The notes beneath the pieces are model-generated. The model saw only the letters and a list, made by a program, of their open reading frames with translations. It did no database searches and was not told the DNA's origin. Of a stretch of DNA of 64,000 nt, positions 36,482 through 48,891 are shown one piece after another (the first letter of the stretch is position 1; the number at the start of each line of letters is the position of its first letter). Source of the DNA: Austropuccinia psidii (lineage: Eukaryota; Basidiomycota; Pucciniomycetes; Pucciniales; Sphaerophragmiaceae); NCBI GenBank assembly GCA_023105745.1, contig JALGQZ010000005.1:65923019-65987018 (forward strand), given 5' to 3'. The translations under genes were made by a program, and so were the position numbers.

Positions 36482-38469
36482 TGTAAGGTTTGACTATGAA
36501 ACAATAAGTAAATATTACAAATATTTAACTTATTGTACTATTAATGTCCTTATGAATAATGAATAATAAGATAAAATTAATTATAATAATTGTGAATTAT
36601 TATAATCAAGGCATAAAAAATTATTATATTATTAAATAAATATAATAATATAATTTATATTATAAAAAGATAATATAATAAACAAATATATTAATATATA
36701 ATAATGAATATATTTATAAGCACTTTATTATTGTTACCATCAAATAATAAAGGCGTAAAAAGTTGTTTTTTATAAATAAAAAACAATTGATAAAAATAAT
36801 ATTACTAATATCAAAGTTATTTATCAATACAAATACTATTTATATCAATATAAGAATTATTCAAAGTAATAATAAAGAGAAATTATTATAAAAGAGAAAA
36901 TAACCTACTTTCAACACTTAATATAATAATTTTGAAATATTTTACACCAAGATAATGTAAATACAATTTATACAAACTTTAGTTACAAATAAAAATAGAG
37001 AAATTACAAATATTCTTTGATTTTACATGGAAATAGAGTTTAAAGAGATTTTTGAGCAAAACAAGTAAATAATTGAAGTAATTGCGTCAATATTGATGAT
37101 TATGATAAAGATGATGTTTGGTCTTTAATAATATAAAAGTTTTATATATAAAGAATGAAGATTTTACCTTTTTTGATTTAATTATTTAGTGTTTTGTAAG
37201 CATCTGGGGGGAAAATAGAGTAAAAAGAGCTCTATTTATAGTAAATAACTCCCTTCTAGAGTCCAGCAGGCTTCTAGTAGACGTTTAATTATGCTTTCTA
37301 CTAGAAATTATCAATATTTCAAGGCTTAGTGATGATTAAATCATGTTCAAATCATCTTATCTGATTATTATGCCATTATTTAGAGTTATCACTATAACTC
37401 TAAGTTTGATGACATCATAGGCTTGGCAGAAGCCTAATCTTTGTGGATTTTATTAGTATTAATCATAATTTAATAGTATTCATCAGTTTTATCACTTATA
37501 TGACTGTTAAGCTTAAAATAAGATTACAGTGAGTGATCATGAGTGATCAAATTTAAGCTTAAACTTTGATCATTAATACCATTTAAGTTATACTTACTAA
37601 AGCTATTATGTTTGTGGATTCTGATATCTTGTAATTTCATTATTAAACTTCCAAGAGCATTTTATTACATCATCAAAACTCTATTTTTGATGATTTTTCT
37701 TGTAACTAATCTTTTCTGTCAAAATTTAATATTTTCAACTTCAAACCATGATTTCAAGGGGTTATAGCTTAAATACTATAATAACAATTACGTAATTCTT
37801 CATGTATAAGCTAGTAGAGTCTTATTGTCTACTTTCGTTTAAGTTTGGACCACTTTCACAATAAAGTATTCAACAGATCTATTGATTTTATTCAATAATC
37901 CATTACAAGTTCTAACCTTTTTTATAGCTTTTGAAATCAAGTTCATATATGTATTCCTACAGTATATATGTGGTGACTTTATTTTTGGTTTATCTCTCTA
38001 TCTTGTGTATTTCAAAAGATATTAGCTAAAAACCATGAATATATGCATTGACCAAAAAGTGCATATATTCAGCTTCATTCCTTAAGTATTGACTTTATAG
38101 ATTAGCTTTATAATTGTTTTATGTGTAGATTTGTATGTAGAATCCAATAGTACAATTCAATTTACATTCTGTTTCATTGCTTTCTGAGATAAATGAGGTT
38201 TTGTACCTTTTTTAAGATATTATTACTTATACTTCAGTAATTATTGACTTTTCACATATGCCGTAAAAATGACATATATGTATTTTACCATGAGGAATCT
38301 AATGGTGTAATTTATTTCAAATTTTTATTAATTATATTTTGAGTTAATTCAGATTTTGTACTTATTTATGGTATTTTACTAATTTTTGAGATATTTATCA
38401 TAAGTATAATTATTACAGAAATTTTGCTGTGACCTTTTTGAATATGTGGTCATATTTCAAAGGCTCACA
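36482..38469 (-). repeat. Solo LTR of family L4 nested in R3 RT
   Basis: It begins TGTAAGGTTTGACTATG and ends AAAGGCTCACA, 1,988 bp, with no internal region. The flanks AGTTT (36477-36481) and AATTT (38470-38474) are a target duplication with one mismatch. Removing the LTR and one copy restores the RT reading T-W-K-L-H-L-E-R-L across the junction. It matches 1-1706 and, inverted, the R4 5' LTR. Confidence 0.92.
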
Positions 38470-38702
38470 AATTTCCAAGTTTTTGAACAAATAATAATGT
38501 CATCAATATAAATGATTAACCACCCCTCTGATAATTCATGTGGGAAAATGGTATTCATAATTCTTTGATAATGAGAGGGTGCATTTTTAATCCCAAAAGG
38601 CATCCTTGAGTATTCATAAATTCCACAATGGGAAATAATTCTCAATAATTTCTTAGCATGAGGTGTCAAAACATTCTGGTGGAAACATTTGAGGGAATCC
38701 AT
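38470..38702 (-). pseudogene. R3 RT catalytic core fragment
   Basis: It encodes M-D-S-L-K-C-F-H-Q-N (motif A Asp kept) through [11 protein letters not shown] and [13 protein letters not shown], where the nested LTR cuts it. The catalytic residues are intact, so this part was damaged mainly by the insertion. Confidence 0.88.
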
Positions 38703-38750
38703 AGAAGTGATTAATCTTGCTTGAGATAATTGAGTTAAAGTCTCATGGAT

Positions 38751-39584
38751 TCAAGGAATTGGGTACCTATCTGGAATAGTATAGGTATTTAATGCTCTAA
38801 AATTACCAACCATCCTTGATTTATAATTATTCCAAGTAATGATTACAGGTGTTGTGAATTCTACTTCCTCATTGTGTCCAACCTTTCTAAGAACTCCCAA
38901 TTTCATCAGCTCATTGATATGAGATTCTAATGCTTCTCTACCCCTGGGGCTAGCTGGGTAAGCTGGTCTTCTTAATAGTGGATAATAAGGTCTTTCCACA
39001 TTAAGCACAATTTCCCCTTCATGGACTTTGATAGCTCCAAGTGGCTCATTATCAGAAGCAAAGGCTTCCTTGTATTGAAATAAAATCTCAATAAGTTCTT
39101 CCTCCATATCCAATGTTAATGAAAGGCTAATTTGTGCTTCAATCAATTGGTCTGACATAAATTTTTCCTTATTAAAATTTCTTACTTGTCTGATCACAGT
39201 TATTTCTCTCTTTTCTAGAGTAGAAGAAAATATTTTCCTTTTATTTTCCCCTATGGTTAGATATGTGTCTTTATGATTATTAATATCAATATCATAAATA
39301 TTAAGATATTCATTTCCAAGTATAAAATTCTGTGAAGTGCAGTTATTCATAGCAAAAAATTCAGCTTTCAGTCTTATACTTCCTGCAGAGTGAGGAAATA
39401 TCATTGCTGCCTCAAGAATGCCGAAATGGTGAATATTTTGCCTAGAGCTGCTGAACGTTATACCTTCTATTGGAATTAATTGGTCTTGCCAATTGGTATA
39501 AATTTTGTCAAGATAATTCTTCCCAATGCAAGTGAAAAAAGCTCCTGAGTCAATATTTATCTTGGCTTCTTTGTTTCTTATCAC
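38751..39584 (-). pseudogene. R3 protease and RT N-terminal part
   Basis: An open frame of 277 codons. The protease active site is canonical Asp-Ser-Gly-Ala at residues 12-15, with a second conserved block F-I-L-G-N-E-Y-L. The RT start follows ([14 protein letters not shown] and D-R-Y-P-I-P). One stop at its end separates it from the RT core. Upstream, 39695-39585 reads in frame from the gag tail into the protease (D-L-I-H-V-Q-D-A-K-M) with no stop at the place where R1 has TAA. Confidence 0.88.
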
Positions 39585-39695
39585 AATATTAGTGATGAAA
39601 GATTATCCAGCTGTATAGCCTTTATCTCTGGCAGCTTTGGTTCTTTGCATTTTAGCATCTTGCACATGTATGAGATCCATACATTCATCACTGTA

Positions 39696-40046
39696 CTAAG
39701 GTAAGTGAGTATGCACTGCTGTGAATTCAAAGGAAACATTAATGTTTTCTATACTGAGTTTATCTGTTAGCTCTTCTTCTTCAGATGGCTCAGATTCACT
39801 TTCATGTAAAGATACATTATTTGCTTCTTTTGTGTCATCATCTTTTTCAATTTCTATCTCATTGATTCTTGTCTTTTTTGGACAGGTATTGGCCAAATTA
39901 GATGTACTTCCACATTTATGACATTTCAAAGGATCTCTGTCTTGTGGCTTATTTGGTTTTGAGATTGGTTTCCCACTAGTTTTATTGTCTATTGGGGGTT
40001 TATACCAATTTCTACCAATGTTTGTTCTGGTAGTGATGTCTTCCAT
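39696..40046 (-). pseudogene. R3 nucleocapsid and acidic tail
   Basis: The zinc knuckle reads C-H-K-C-G-S-T-S-N-L-A-N-T-C, where the zinc-binding His of R1 (C-H-I-C-Q-S-T-T-H) has become Asn. The tail is acidic and matches the gag tail of R1 (E-N-I-N-V-S-F-E...). It ends in a stop before the protease. Confidence 0.85.
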
Positions 40047-40109
40047 GGCATCAATATAATCTTATGTAGAGCAAGGCTCAATACATCTGCTTCTTATAGA
40101 ATGCTCAAG

Positions 40110-40466
40110 TTAACCACCAAACTTCCTTAATATCCTTTTATGTACCATTGTTTCAGAAATATCAGGATGAAGGGAAGTTAATCTGTCCTTTTGTTTAAGA
40201 AACCGGGAAATGGTCCTGTCCCTCTCAATATTAAAAATGGCTTCTTCAAAATACTCTTCTATTCTAAATCTCCAGGAATCATTTTCCCATTTGTAAATGA
40301 TTTGTTCTCTCCACCAATTCCAAGAGCATTTACCATGGTCTTGTCTCATTTTATGATACCATTTATTTGCTGATTTGGTAAATAATGAGTTTAATCTGGC
40401 ACTTATGTATTCATCTGGTATTTTAAAGTCTTCTTTTGACATATCAATTGTTTTCATTAATTCCAT
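40110..40466 (-). pseudogene. R3 Gag capsid core
   Basis: It aligns with R1 capsid (M-E-L-M-K-T-I-D-M-S-K-E-D-F, W-W-R-E-Q-I-I-Y-K-W, L-K-Q-K-D-R-L-T-S-L-H-P-D-I-S). It is open for 118 codons and then broken. The expected upstream motif G-E-Y-N-H-M is interrupted by a stop. Confidence 0.85.
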
Positions 40467-40701
40467 GTGATTATATTCTCCTTAACCACTGAGGGTTTGC
40501 CATTCCTCTAATCTGGGAATATCCTTAAAATTGCAGGTAGCCTCCACCTCTGAATTGCTTGAAATTGTATTATGTAAGTCATTATTCAATTTCAACACGT
40601 TTCTATCATGAATTGGTGTGGATTGCCTTGGAAATTTGTTTCTTAGTCATATATTATTAATACTTGATTGAATATCTTCTTTCAATTCAAGTCTTTCTTT
40701 A

Positions 40702-41819
40702 TCACGTTTTTCCAATTGTTCTTGGAAAAGGGCTGCATTGTGACCAGTTGAATTTACCAAGTTTTGCACTTTGTATTCTTAAGTCTTTTAATTGTTTAGT
40801 AATACAAGATGTAGAATTATCATTTGGTTGATTGAGAAAGGTGACTTTGAACTCAATTCTCTCACAAATATGTGTCAAAGACAAAATGTTGTCTTTATTC
40901 ACATTTTCTAGACCAATGATGGTATTTTGTGACTCTTTTACTTGTAAAATCTCTCTACCCAACTTTTTTTGGATATACTCAAAATTGTTAAAATTTGCTA
41001 AAATTTCTTTAATACAAGTTTCAAAATGAGTTAGAAGCTTTACAAGGTCTATTTCTTTGGGAAGAATTGGTTCATTTTTTCCTCCTCCTTGTTTTTTGAA
41101 TTCCATCAGATTCCTTGCCATGTTAAAAATATTGGCCGTGGCTGTCTTTTCTTTCTTTGGAATTCTGTAATTCTGTGGATAAGGTCTGTTCCACTTGGAT
41201 TTTTCCTTTCCCTTTGACTTTGTCTTGCCCTTCTGATTGCTCTTTGGGGCTTTCTTGTCCTTGTTTGGCACTTTTTGAGGTGTATTCTTGCTTGTGGAGG
41301 CTTGGGGAGCTTCCACAGGGCTGTTGGCCTTTCTTTGGGCCAACTTTTTCTTCTGGTACTCTGATAAAATTCTTTGGTTTTTCAACCAGGCTTTTATCTG
41401 TTGGACTTGTCCTTTGCAAGACATGGTTTTTCAACCCCTCAGAAGGTCCTCTGTCTTTTCTGGGCCCATGAACTTCTTTACTTGAGGATATGAGTTCATT
41501 GTACCCATCGAAAGACTTGGAAGAAGCTCCCACTCCTGCTGCTTTGCTGCCATAAACCAGTTCTTGTACTGAGACTAGTATATCTCTATTTTTTCCTGTT
41601 GGAAATGGTTCAGGTCTGAAGATAGGATTAGCAGTTATGTCAGCTTCTGGACTCTCAATAAGAGTGTCAAAGGTGCTGTATAACCTTTGGGAGCTGGTGG
41701 AAGTTCTGGCATCTTCCATTTGTGCCTATCCTCTGGGCTAACATTCTTGTCTTTTAGATTTATGACCTGAATGTCCTGGTCCAGATCAATTTGATTGGAT
41801 GTAGTAGCTGCTTCTTCTT
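40702..41819 (-). pseudogene. R3 Gag N-terminal region (exon 3)
   Basis: The exon starts at the intron 2 acceptor with E-E-E-A-A-T-T-S-N-Q. Two long frames overlap: 41719-41123 and 41424-40702. The second carries R-P-Y-P-Q-N-Y-R-I-P-K and N-I-F-N-M-A-R-N-L-M-E-F, the motif also seen in R4 and in R1 at 5649-5855, so it is the likely ancestral protein frame. It is rich in Lys, Ser and Pro, with a helical region after the motif. No function beyond being the Gag N-terminus is recognised. Confidence 0.7.
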
Positions 41820-41881
41820 CTAGTTGGAGTCATTTCAAGTCAATCTAAAGAAGATCTTACTATGAAATGGAGTGAATTCAC
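41820..41881 (-). other. Candidate intron 2 in the R3 gag leader (62 nt)
   Basis: On the minus strand the donor is GGCTCAGAAG/GTGAATTC and the acceptor GACTCCAACTAG. Both exon edges match R4 closely: TCTGAAG before the intron and AAGAGGATTC...CCATCCAATCAG after it in R4, against AAGAAGAAGC...ACATCCAATCAA here. Both are phase 1. Confidence 0.6.
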
Positions 41882-41998
41882 CTTCTGAGCCTTTCAAGGA
41901 TTCTTTTCTAATTAAACCCCTTGGTGCTGGGCTGGTTTGAATTTCAATACTTGACTCTGAGATAATAGGGTCAGATGAGCTTTCTCTGATAGATGAAA
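41882..41998 (-). pseudogene. R3 gag leader exon 2
   Basis: This 117-nt exon is open in a single frame (S-S-I-R-E-S-S-S-D-P-I-I-S-E), ends K-G-S-E plus one base, and contains no ATG. It joins in frame to exon 3 when intron 2 is removed. It is Ser/Glu-rich like the R4 exon. Confidence 0.5.
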
Positions 41999-42236
41999 CT
42001 GGAGAAAGGACAAAATATAGATGATTTCATTGAGAAATAAAAAAATAACTTATTAACTCAGCTTATTGAATAAAGTTGTTTTAATGTAATTTATGGCAAA
42101 TTACGTCAAAAATAAAGAAAAATTTCTAAAGAATAAAGAAAAATATTTTTAACTTTTTTAAGATTTTTTATTTTCTTTCAAGAAATAATAATTATTCAAT
42201 TAATAAGTTATTAATAAAAACTGTATTATTATTCAC
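41999..42236 (-). other. Candidate intron 1 in the R3 gag leader (238 nt)
   Basis: On the minus strand the donor is GTATAAG/GTGAAT and the acceptor TTTGTCCTTTCTCCAG. The exon 1 end (TTCACAT...AGACTTG...GAGTTATTCTAGT) has a counterpart in R4 just before 56672, and the R4 intron would be 242 nt, nearly the same size. Exon 1 (42237-42499) has no usable ATG. Confidence 0.45.
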
Positions 42237-42505
42237 CTTATACTAGAATAACTCCAAGAATAATTCCCAAGTCTGTGATGTGAAAAAGCCACTAGTTGGA
42301 CAATAGAAATTTGTTCCAAATCAATCAATAGTATATTCTTTCAAACAATATTCTTAAGAAAAAATAACCTTATTAATATTATAGATATTATTTATAAGGG
42401 ATAAGTCCCAAAAAAGCCAATATCAAAGTAAATATAGCAATTTTACATTAAAAAACAGTAAAATACGGTCCAAAATATGATTTATGTCTCAAATGTTGGT
42501 CAAAA

Positions 42506-42524
42506 TCATGGCCAGGTGCCCAAA
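42506..42524 (-). other. Primer-binding site of R3
   Basis: On the minus strand TTTGGGCACCTGGCCATGA directly follows the LTR end. Confidence 0.65.
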
Positions 42525-44683
42525 TGTAAGGATTTTCTATGAAACTCTTGATAATAGTAACAAATATCAAGAGTAATATTACTTTCCTCAGTAGAAAATA
42601 TGATATAATTAAATATTATAACCACAAATTTATATAATTATGAAAATAATTATAAAAAGAAATAAATTTAATTATTATCAAAGAATTTAATAATAAAAAA
42701 TCACCAATAATTATAATAAATTATAATTCTTCCATTATTTTTACAGTCACTGACAGTTATAACAATAAGAGGTGTAAAGCTCTTTATGAGACAATTACAT
42801 GTGGAAAATATTAATATTTATCCACTTATAAATAATATAATAATATTATTTATAAAATAAATTATCACACACACTGTTTAGAGATAATTCTCATAGAAAG
42901 ATTCTATATAAAAGTACTAATACTAGATGAAAAAAATATTTAACCTTATAGAAAACTTACTTATAATATTTATTTAATGCAATAAGTCAAACAACAACAG
43001 TTATTACATTAAATAATGAATATAGGTCAAAAACACGACAAAAATCAATGTTTTAACATAAAAAACAAGCCTTTATGATAAAAAATATGAGCAAAGAGTT
43101 TTTAAGAGGAATTTGTGGATCTTAAAAGATATTTAAGAGAATAATTTTATATAATAAAATATATTACAAATGATTACAAAAATAATCTGAATTCTATGAT
43201 TTCAATTCTTTAAATTTGAACTTAATAAAGAATAAAATAAGTTAAGGATTACTTTAATAATATGATTTTATATTTAATAAAGCTTTACCTGTTTAAATGT
43301 CTAATATGATTGAAATAATGATGATTGATGGACAAGAATGGTGATTAATAGACTTTTTTCATGTCTACAGAGCAGCTCTCATGATTCATAATGGATATAG
43401 AGGGCGTGCTCAGGTCAAAACTGCAAAACCATACTTAAAAGTAAGGTTCTTAACTTCTTTTTAATTCCAACTTAAATTTACCAGTGTTATTCTTAACTCC
43501 AAGTAACTTTAATCTTCTTTTGGATTAATTATTTTGAGTTTTGATATAAGTTAAGTTTATTTATATTAAGTTTCATCACATGAACAACTTAAAAATATCT
43601 TTTCAAGAAAAAATCTCCTAAACTCAATTTTTAATTAACTTTTAAAGAAATCTTAATTTTCTTTAAGTATAATTGAACTAGTGAATTTCCAGGCTAATTA
43701 CCAATAAATCCTGTTTAGAAAGATACTCAAAGTTGAATGTCTACACAGATAATATTAAATTGTAAGTTGTGTGAAAATTTCAAGCAAATCCATTAAGAAT
43801 TGGGTTTTTAATGAATTCATGAATTTATTGCTATTTTTCCATGTCAAATAGCAATACACGCACAACCTTAACTTTTGATAAGGTTTTGATTCTTGTAAAT
43901 TTGAAATTTTAAGCTTATTTAAGCTTAATTAAGCTTTGAAAGTTCTTAAAACCTTTATTTCAAGCTTGCATATTGCGATTTACCCTTTGGGAGCTTGAAA
44001 TTCCTGTCCAAATTGGGATAAAAACAGTTTAAACTTTAATTTTGGATCAGAGTTTAATCTTAAAGCTTACATAAGGTTTAAAATCCTCAGATACAGTTTG
44101 GAAACCTTAATTGAATCTTTGCATATCCAAAACGTTGGGTACCACAGCTCTATTTGGTCTTTTTACTTTGTGCCACCTTTTTGCATGGATTTTGCCCTTT
44201 TTTATTTAAAGCCATACTATGGCCTTAAATACCTTTAAATTGAGCTTACGCAGGATTTACATCCTGTATGGAAAATCCTTAGCCAATTCAGTAAATATAC
44301 ACAACACCTTAATTTGAACTAAAATCTGTGTATGTTTTCATAACCTTATTCAAATTTAAATTTAAGCTCATTAAGCTTATATTTAACAATTTCAGAAAAT
44401 GTGAAAAATTTGCAATTCTAATGTGAGATTCTTAAATCTTCTAATAAGTTAAGAAATATTCATTTTTGGGTATAACACCTTATGGGTCTACCCTAGGTTG
44501 TTCTTGGAGTAGAATCCAAAAATGACATAATAATTATAACTTTGTTTATCCAAAAGAAGCTATACTTTTTTTTGTTATTTTTTATTTTAAATTCAGTTGA
44601 TAAGTCTGTTTAAGACTAAATAAACTGTGTATAATATTATTTTTGGCCTTATGGGTATCTCACACATACCTCACAGGCTCACA
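42525..44683 (-). repeat. R3 5' LTR
   Basis: It begins TGTAAGGATTTTCTATG and ends CCTCACAGGCTCACA, about 2.16 kb, matching 31793-33925. It is followed by ATTGG of the target duplication. Confidence 0.93.
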
Positions 44684-45125
44684 ATTGGTGTAAGATCTTT
44701 TTGTAAAAATTCAGTAATTTCAAGTTCCATAAAATATTTATAAAACTAATCTTGGTGCATATGTAACATTGGAATTTCTAGAATTCCATTTTTTGGTATG
44801 AAAATAAAAATAACAGAAAGTTACACAATTCTTTCATGTAGTATTGATAATTGGATGTTGAATTATTTTCCCTAATACCACCTAATAGATTTTATTCAAG
44901 CTTATTCACTTTATGGAGCTAAGATAGGTTAATTTTTGTGTATAATTTAAAAGTGGCTGTAAATACATGTATCTACTTATGCAAAAATAGTTTTGAGTCT
45001 TTTTCTTCATGTAAAATGATTAATTCTGAGTATGCCCATGACTTATGTGTTTTTAATATTGCAAAATTCATGTCAAAGCTGTTTTAGGCCTATCTGGGTA
45101 TGTAAAACATACACCAAAGCTCACA
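44684..45125 (-). repeat. LTR-like end next to R3
   Basis: It ends ACACCAAAGCTCACA at 45125. Read on the minus strand this starts TGTGAGCTTTGGTGTATG and then has a CATACCC...GGCC block as in the L3 LTRs. A TGTAAG occurs at 44689, directly after the R3 duplication, but no duplication pairs with TATCA after 45125. It is either a short LTR of about 437 bp or the U3 end of an older LTR that R3 split, with the rest left of 31792. Confidence 0.4.
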
Positions 45126-48100
45126 TATCATTTCAAATCCATATTAAAATATCTCACAAATATTTTACAAATTTCTTAGAAAGCTTCTACCCTCCTTGTT
45201 AATTATAGCTCAGCTTAGTTATAAAATTCAAAATTTCATAAAATTGAAGTTTTGCTAGATCCTCTTGGTCAGGATCTCTAAATACACCATTGAGATTCTG
45301 TTTCATATAATGCCTTGCTCCATTATTTAAGTTACTAATAATATATTTAAGGAGATAGAAGTTAACTTGAAATTTGAGATGATAATTTTATGGAAAGAAT
45401 AATATAAATAATGAACTCCTCAGAAGTAAAATGTCATATTTAAATTGAAACTCAGATTTTTGGTTATCTTCGAAATCTTTGCAAAAATAATTCTCTCTGA
45501 AAGCTTGAATAGTTTGAATTATTCTTCCTCATTTTATTTTTAAGCAATTTTACCATATAGAAGTAAAGGATATAGAAATAATATTGTACTCAAGGGGAGA
45601 GTTTTTTCATAAAAATTCTTTTGAAAGGCATTTTTTTCAAAAGAGATAAGATTAAGAATTATTATATATTTAGAAAAAAAATATAAAAAAAGGAAAGAGA
45701 ACTTTATCTTTAATGAGAAAGTTGATTTTTGTGAATTGGGGGTTTTAAAAAACAAAGTAATAAGAGTTTGAATTTATTAAATTTCCATAATCTTAACATC
45801 TCTTAGAAAATGATAAAATAAATGGAATAGGTTTTTCATTTATACAACATTCTCAGTAAGCTATATATCCATCAATATTTGATGGATTTATCAATAAAAA
45901 GAGATTAAAAAACTTGACAGGTTACTAATATTCAAATTTATTAAAGTAATTTGCAATATTACCAAGAATCTAGGCTCAAAATAGCTCCAAGAACGCTACA
46001 ATATTAGAATAATCTAGGTAGAAGCTATATTACAAGTTCAGACCCTGAAGCAGGTGTCGCCGCTTTCATCATGGCTCTTAGTGGACATAATACAAAAGAT
46101 GGTGGCTATTCAGTGAACAGAATTCACTATACATGTACTGAATTTTGAAATATTCACTGCAAGCTGAGGTTTTTCACTTTTGGATATTTTAATATTGAAA
46201 GAGCATACAGAATGTCAAAATTATCAACATATAATTTATTGATTTATTTCTCTCAAGCAATCTTTTTCATCCTTTTTATCAAATAATTTGAAATAATTTT
46301 TGGTACCTGATTAATGAATTCAAAACTTTTATGAGTTAAACTGAGCTCTAAGGCTTACAGGAAAAGTGTTGTACGTCAGTGTTATATAAAAACTGAAATA
46401 TACAGCTTTTTCAGCCTTTGATCCAGAGCTATTACAGGTAGAGGTCACAAAGCTTTGATATAATTTTTCATAGGAGGAGAAAAATTTTAAAACAATCTAT
46501 GATACCAAAACTCTCTTCCACCAACTACCTAGTTTTCTGTGCAGATAATATTATCAATTAGTATCTATCATGTAGAGAATTTCTATTTTAAATAATATCT
46601 TGATTTTTAACTAAATCAAGCTCTGAAGCCTTTCCCAACATTTTCATGATATTGAAGCTATAATTTAATAAGTTGTAACTGAAAACCTAATACTATTTTA
46701 TTCTCAGACCAGATTACAGATATCTAAAAGAACTATTAGTTAGATATTAAAGGATTAAAATTCATACGGATTTCAATTGATATAATTAAGCTTTAATAAA
46801 AAGAGGATATATTAGTTTTCCATTTACACCTGAATATTATAAGGAACTATTTGTAATGAAGTGGTGGACCATCTATCTCAGGTGGACTCAAAATAAAAAA
46901 ATTTGGAGATTTGTTTTCTGAGAGAAATTGGATATTCACATGAGGCTAGGGAGTTTATTCTTCTAGATAACCTAAGAGAATATATATCCCAAGCTTAAAT
47001 ATGACTATAACTTGTATCATATATATCTTGGAATTAAATAATTTTTATTTAATCAGCAATATATTGGTGGGACCATCAAATTTTGTTTAAGACAATATTT
47101 CCCCTTAATGATTCATGGCTTGATATCCACATTAATACAGATATCAAAGTAAATATCTGCTATATAACCTTATCTTGAGGTTTTTGACTTTCACTTTATT
47201 TTCTAGGAGCCATCTGAAAGAGAAGTTTGTATTTCTGTTCTGTTTCAAGAGCTGAATAATATTTTTGGTATTATTTATCATATTTTCTGGAAAGAATTTC
47301 CAGATAGTTACCTATTTAAGATTTAGTATAACATTTTATAGGATATACTTCCTTCTTTGAGATTTCAATTTAATAAATCAAATTAACAGATAAGAAAGAT
47401 AAATTCTTTTTAGGAGACAACTTCCATTAATGTGATTAAGGATTAATTCATTAAGTAATATATAACTATAATTCTATAATTAAATTTATAAATTATAAAA
47501 TTTGACTTTGGAGAAATAGCAAAAGCCCATACAAGTGAAGATCAAAGAAAATATTGGAAATGGATTCTCCCATATTCCTTCTGATATTCTATGTATTTCC
47601 ACTCAAATTCTCATTTCCAAGTGACCTTTTTTCTAAGTCCCCATATGTTTTTTCCTATTTTCCAAATATTTTTTTTCTATGAACCTTTATTTTTTGCATT
47701 TTCCGAGGTAAATTTACATATGCTTTTAGTGTTAATTAAGGGTTTTTTTGTTTAAACGAAGCTTATAGCTTTTGTCAGCTAAAGGAAGGATAAATAATAA
47801 CTCTCTTTGAAAAACCTCCACATAGATGTTTTGAATGTGGAAATGTAGAATTTGAAAGATGATATTGTAATACTCACCACAGCAATCCAATTGATTCTTC
47901 TTTGCACTTTCTGAATCAAATATTAGATTGTTATATTGAGCATTGGAATCAATATATCTCATGGAAACCACATTTTTGAATATTATTTTTAAAATATCTC
48001 ATAGAACATTCTAATTTTTAATTTCTGAGTGGTTTACTTAACAGACCTTATTGGTGTTGTGATGTGGTCTTGATTACCACATAATGTTTCAGAAGGAATG

Positions 48101-48891
48101 TATTCAAATACAGATATTTAATCATTCAATAATTTATGGCTTTATAGAATGGTGCTAAATAAAATGAGACATGAATGTAATAGAAGTTTTATAATAAAAT
48201 TCCTCCATCATCATGGCTGATATCTTGATCTAATTATCTTTCTTGGTTTATTATTTTATTATTTTCTATTAATAATATCCCCAAGTGAATGAATAATCTG
48301 TTCTATTATAGGATTGCCATGATATTTGGAAATTTTAGTTCAATAAAAGAAATGAAATCATTTTTTCTTTCTTTTTGATAGATAAATTTAGATATAGTAA
48401 TTGAGAAAGGAAATTTCAAATATATAATTGTCTCAGTCTTCTTCCAATTTTTCTATCTGAGATCCTCAGAGGAATAATGAATTCTTCACCATATCTTCTT
48501 TTTCCATATTCTCAGACTTTTCTACTTTAATATTTTCTATTTTCTTTAATTACTAATCAATCTCATGTATCAATATGAAATAGCTTTAATCAAAATATAT
48601 AAATATCCTATAATTCATGATGTAGTCATATTTATAATTCTATTTTTTTTAATAGTAATTTATTGAAATGACTCATTATTCAGTATAATCATATAGAGAC
48701 TAATACTTATAGTATAATTATCATTGAAAAATAATTTAATCACTATCTTGTTATAGACATTGTTTCCAAAATGATATTAGATTTTTCTATGTTATTCCAA
48801 AACTTTTCTTTCTGAAGCAGAATGATATTCATTAATAAGATTGAGTTTATGTCACCCAGCATGACTTCAAGGAACTTCATCCTCTTTAAAG
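45126..48891. other. 3.8 kb AT-rich stretch, no gene recognised
   Basis: Only short, stop-ridden ORFs. A small less AT-rich patch (about 46035-46085, with a TGTCGCCGC core) stands out. A phrase near 48058 ('gttgtgatgtggt') also occurs near 27368, which hints at a dispersed repeat but is too short to define one. Confidence 0.45.

Larger units (their letters stand above)
31793..44683 (-). mobile_element. R3: decayed minus-strand Ty3/Gypsy element with both LTRs
   Basis: It has a 3' LTR at 31793-33925, broken pol and gag, a primer-binding site and a 5' LTR at 42525-44683. The flanks ATTGT (31788-31792) and ATTGG (44684-44688) are a target duplication with one mismatch. All domains are present but carry stops and frameshifts. 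A 1,988-bp L4 solo LTR interrupts the RT. R3's LTR family (L3) has also produced the solo LTRs at 2073-14740, 48892-51932 and 59725-61889. Confidence 0.93.

Noticed and set aside
47040..47140. Short conceptual peptide around a TGGTGGGACC stretch that looked protein-like
   Set aside because: Stops on both sides, no family recognised, and too short to support.
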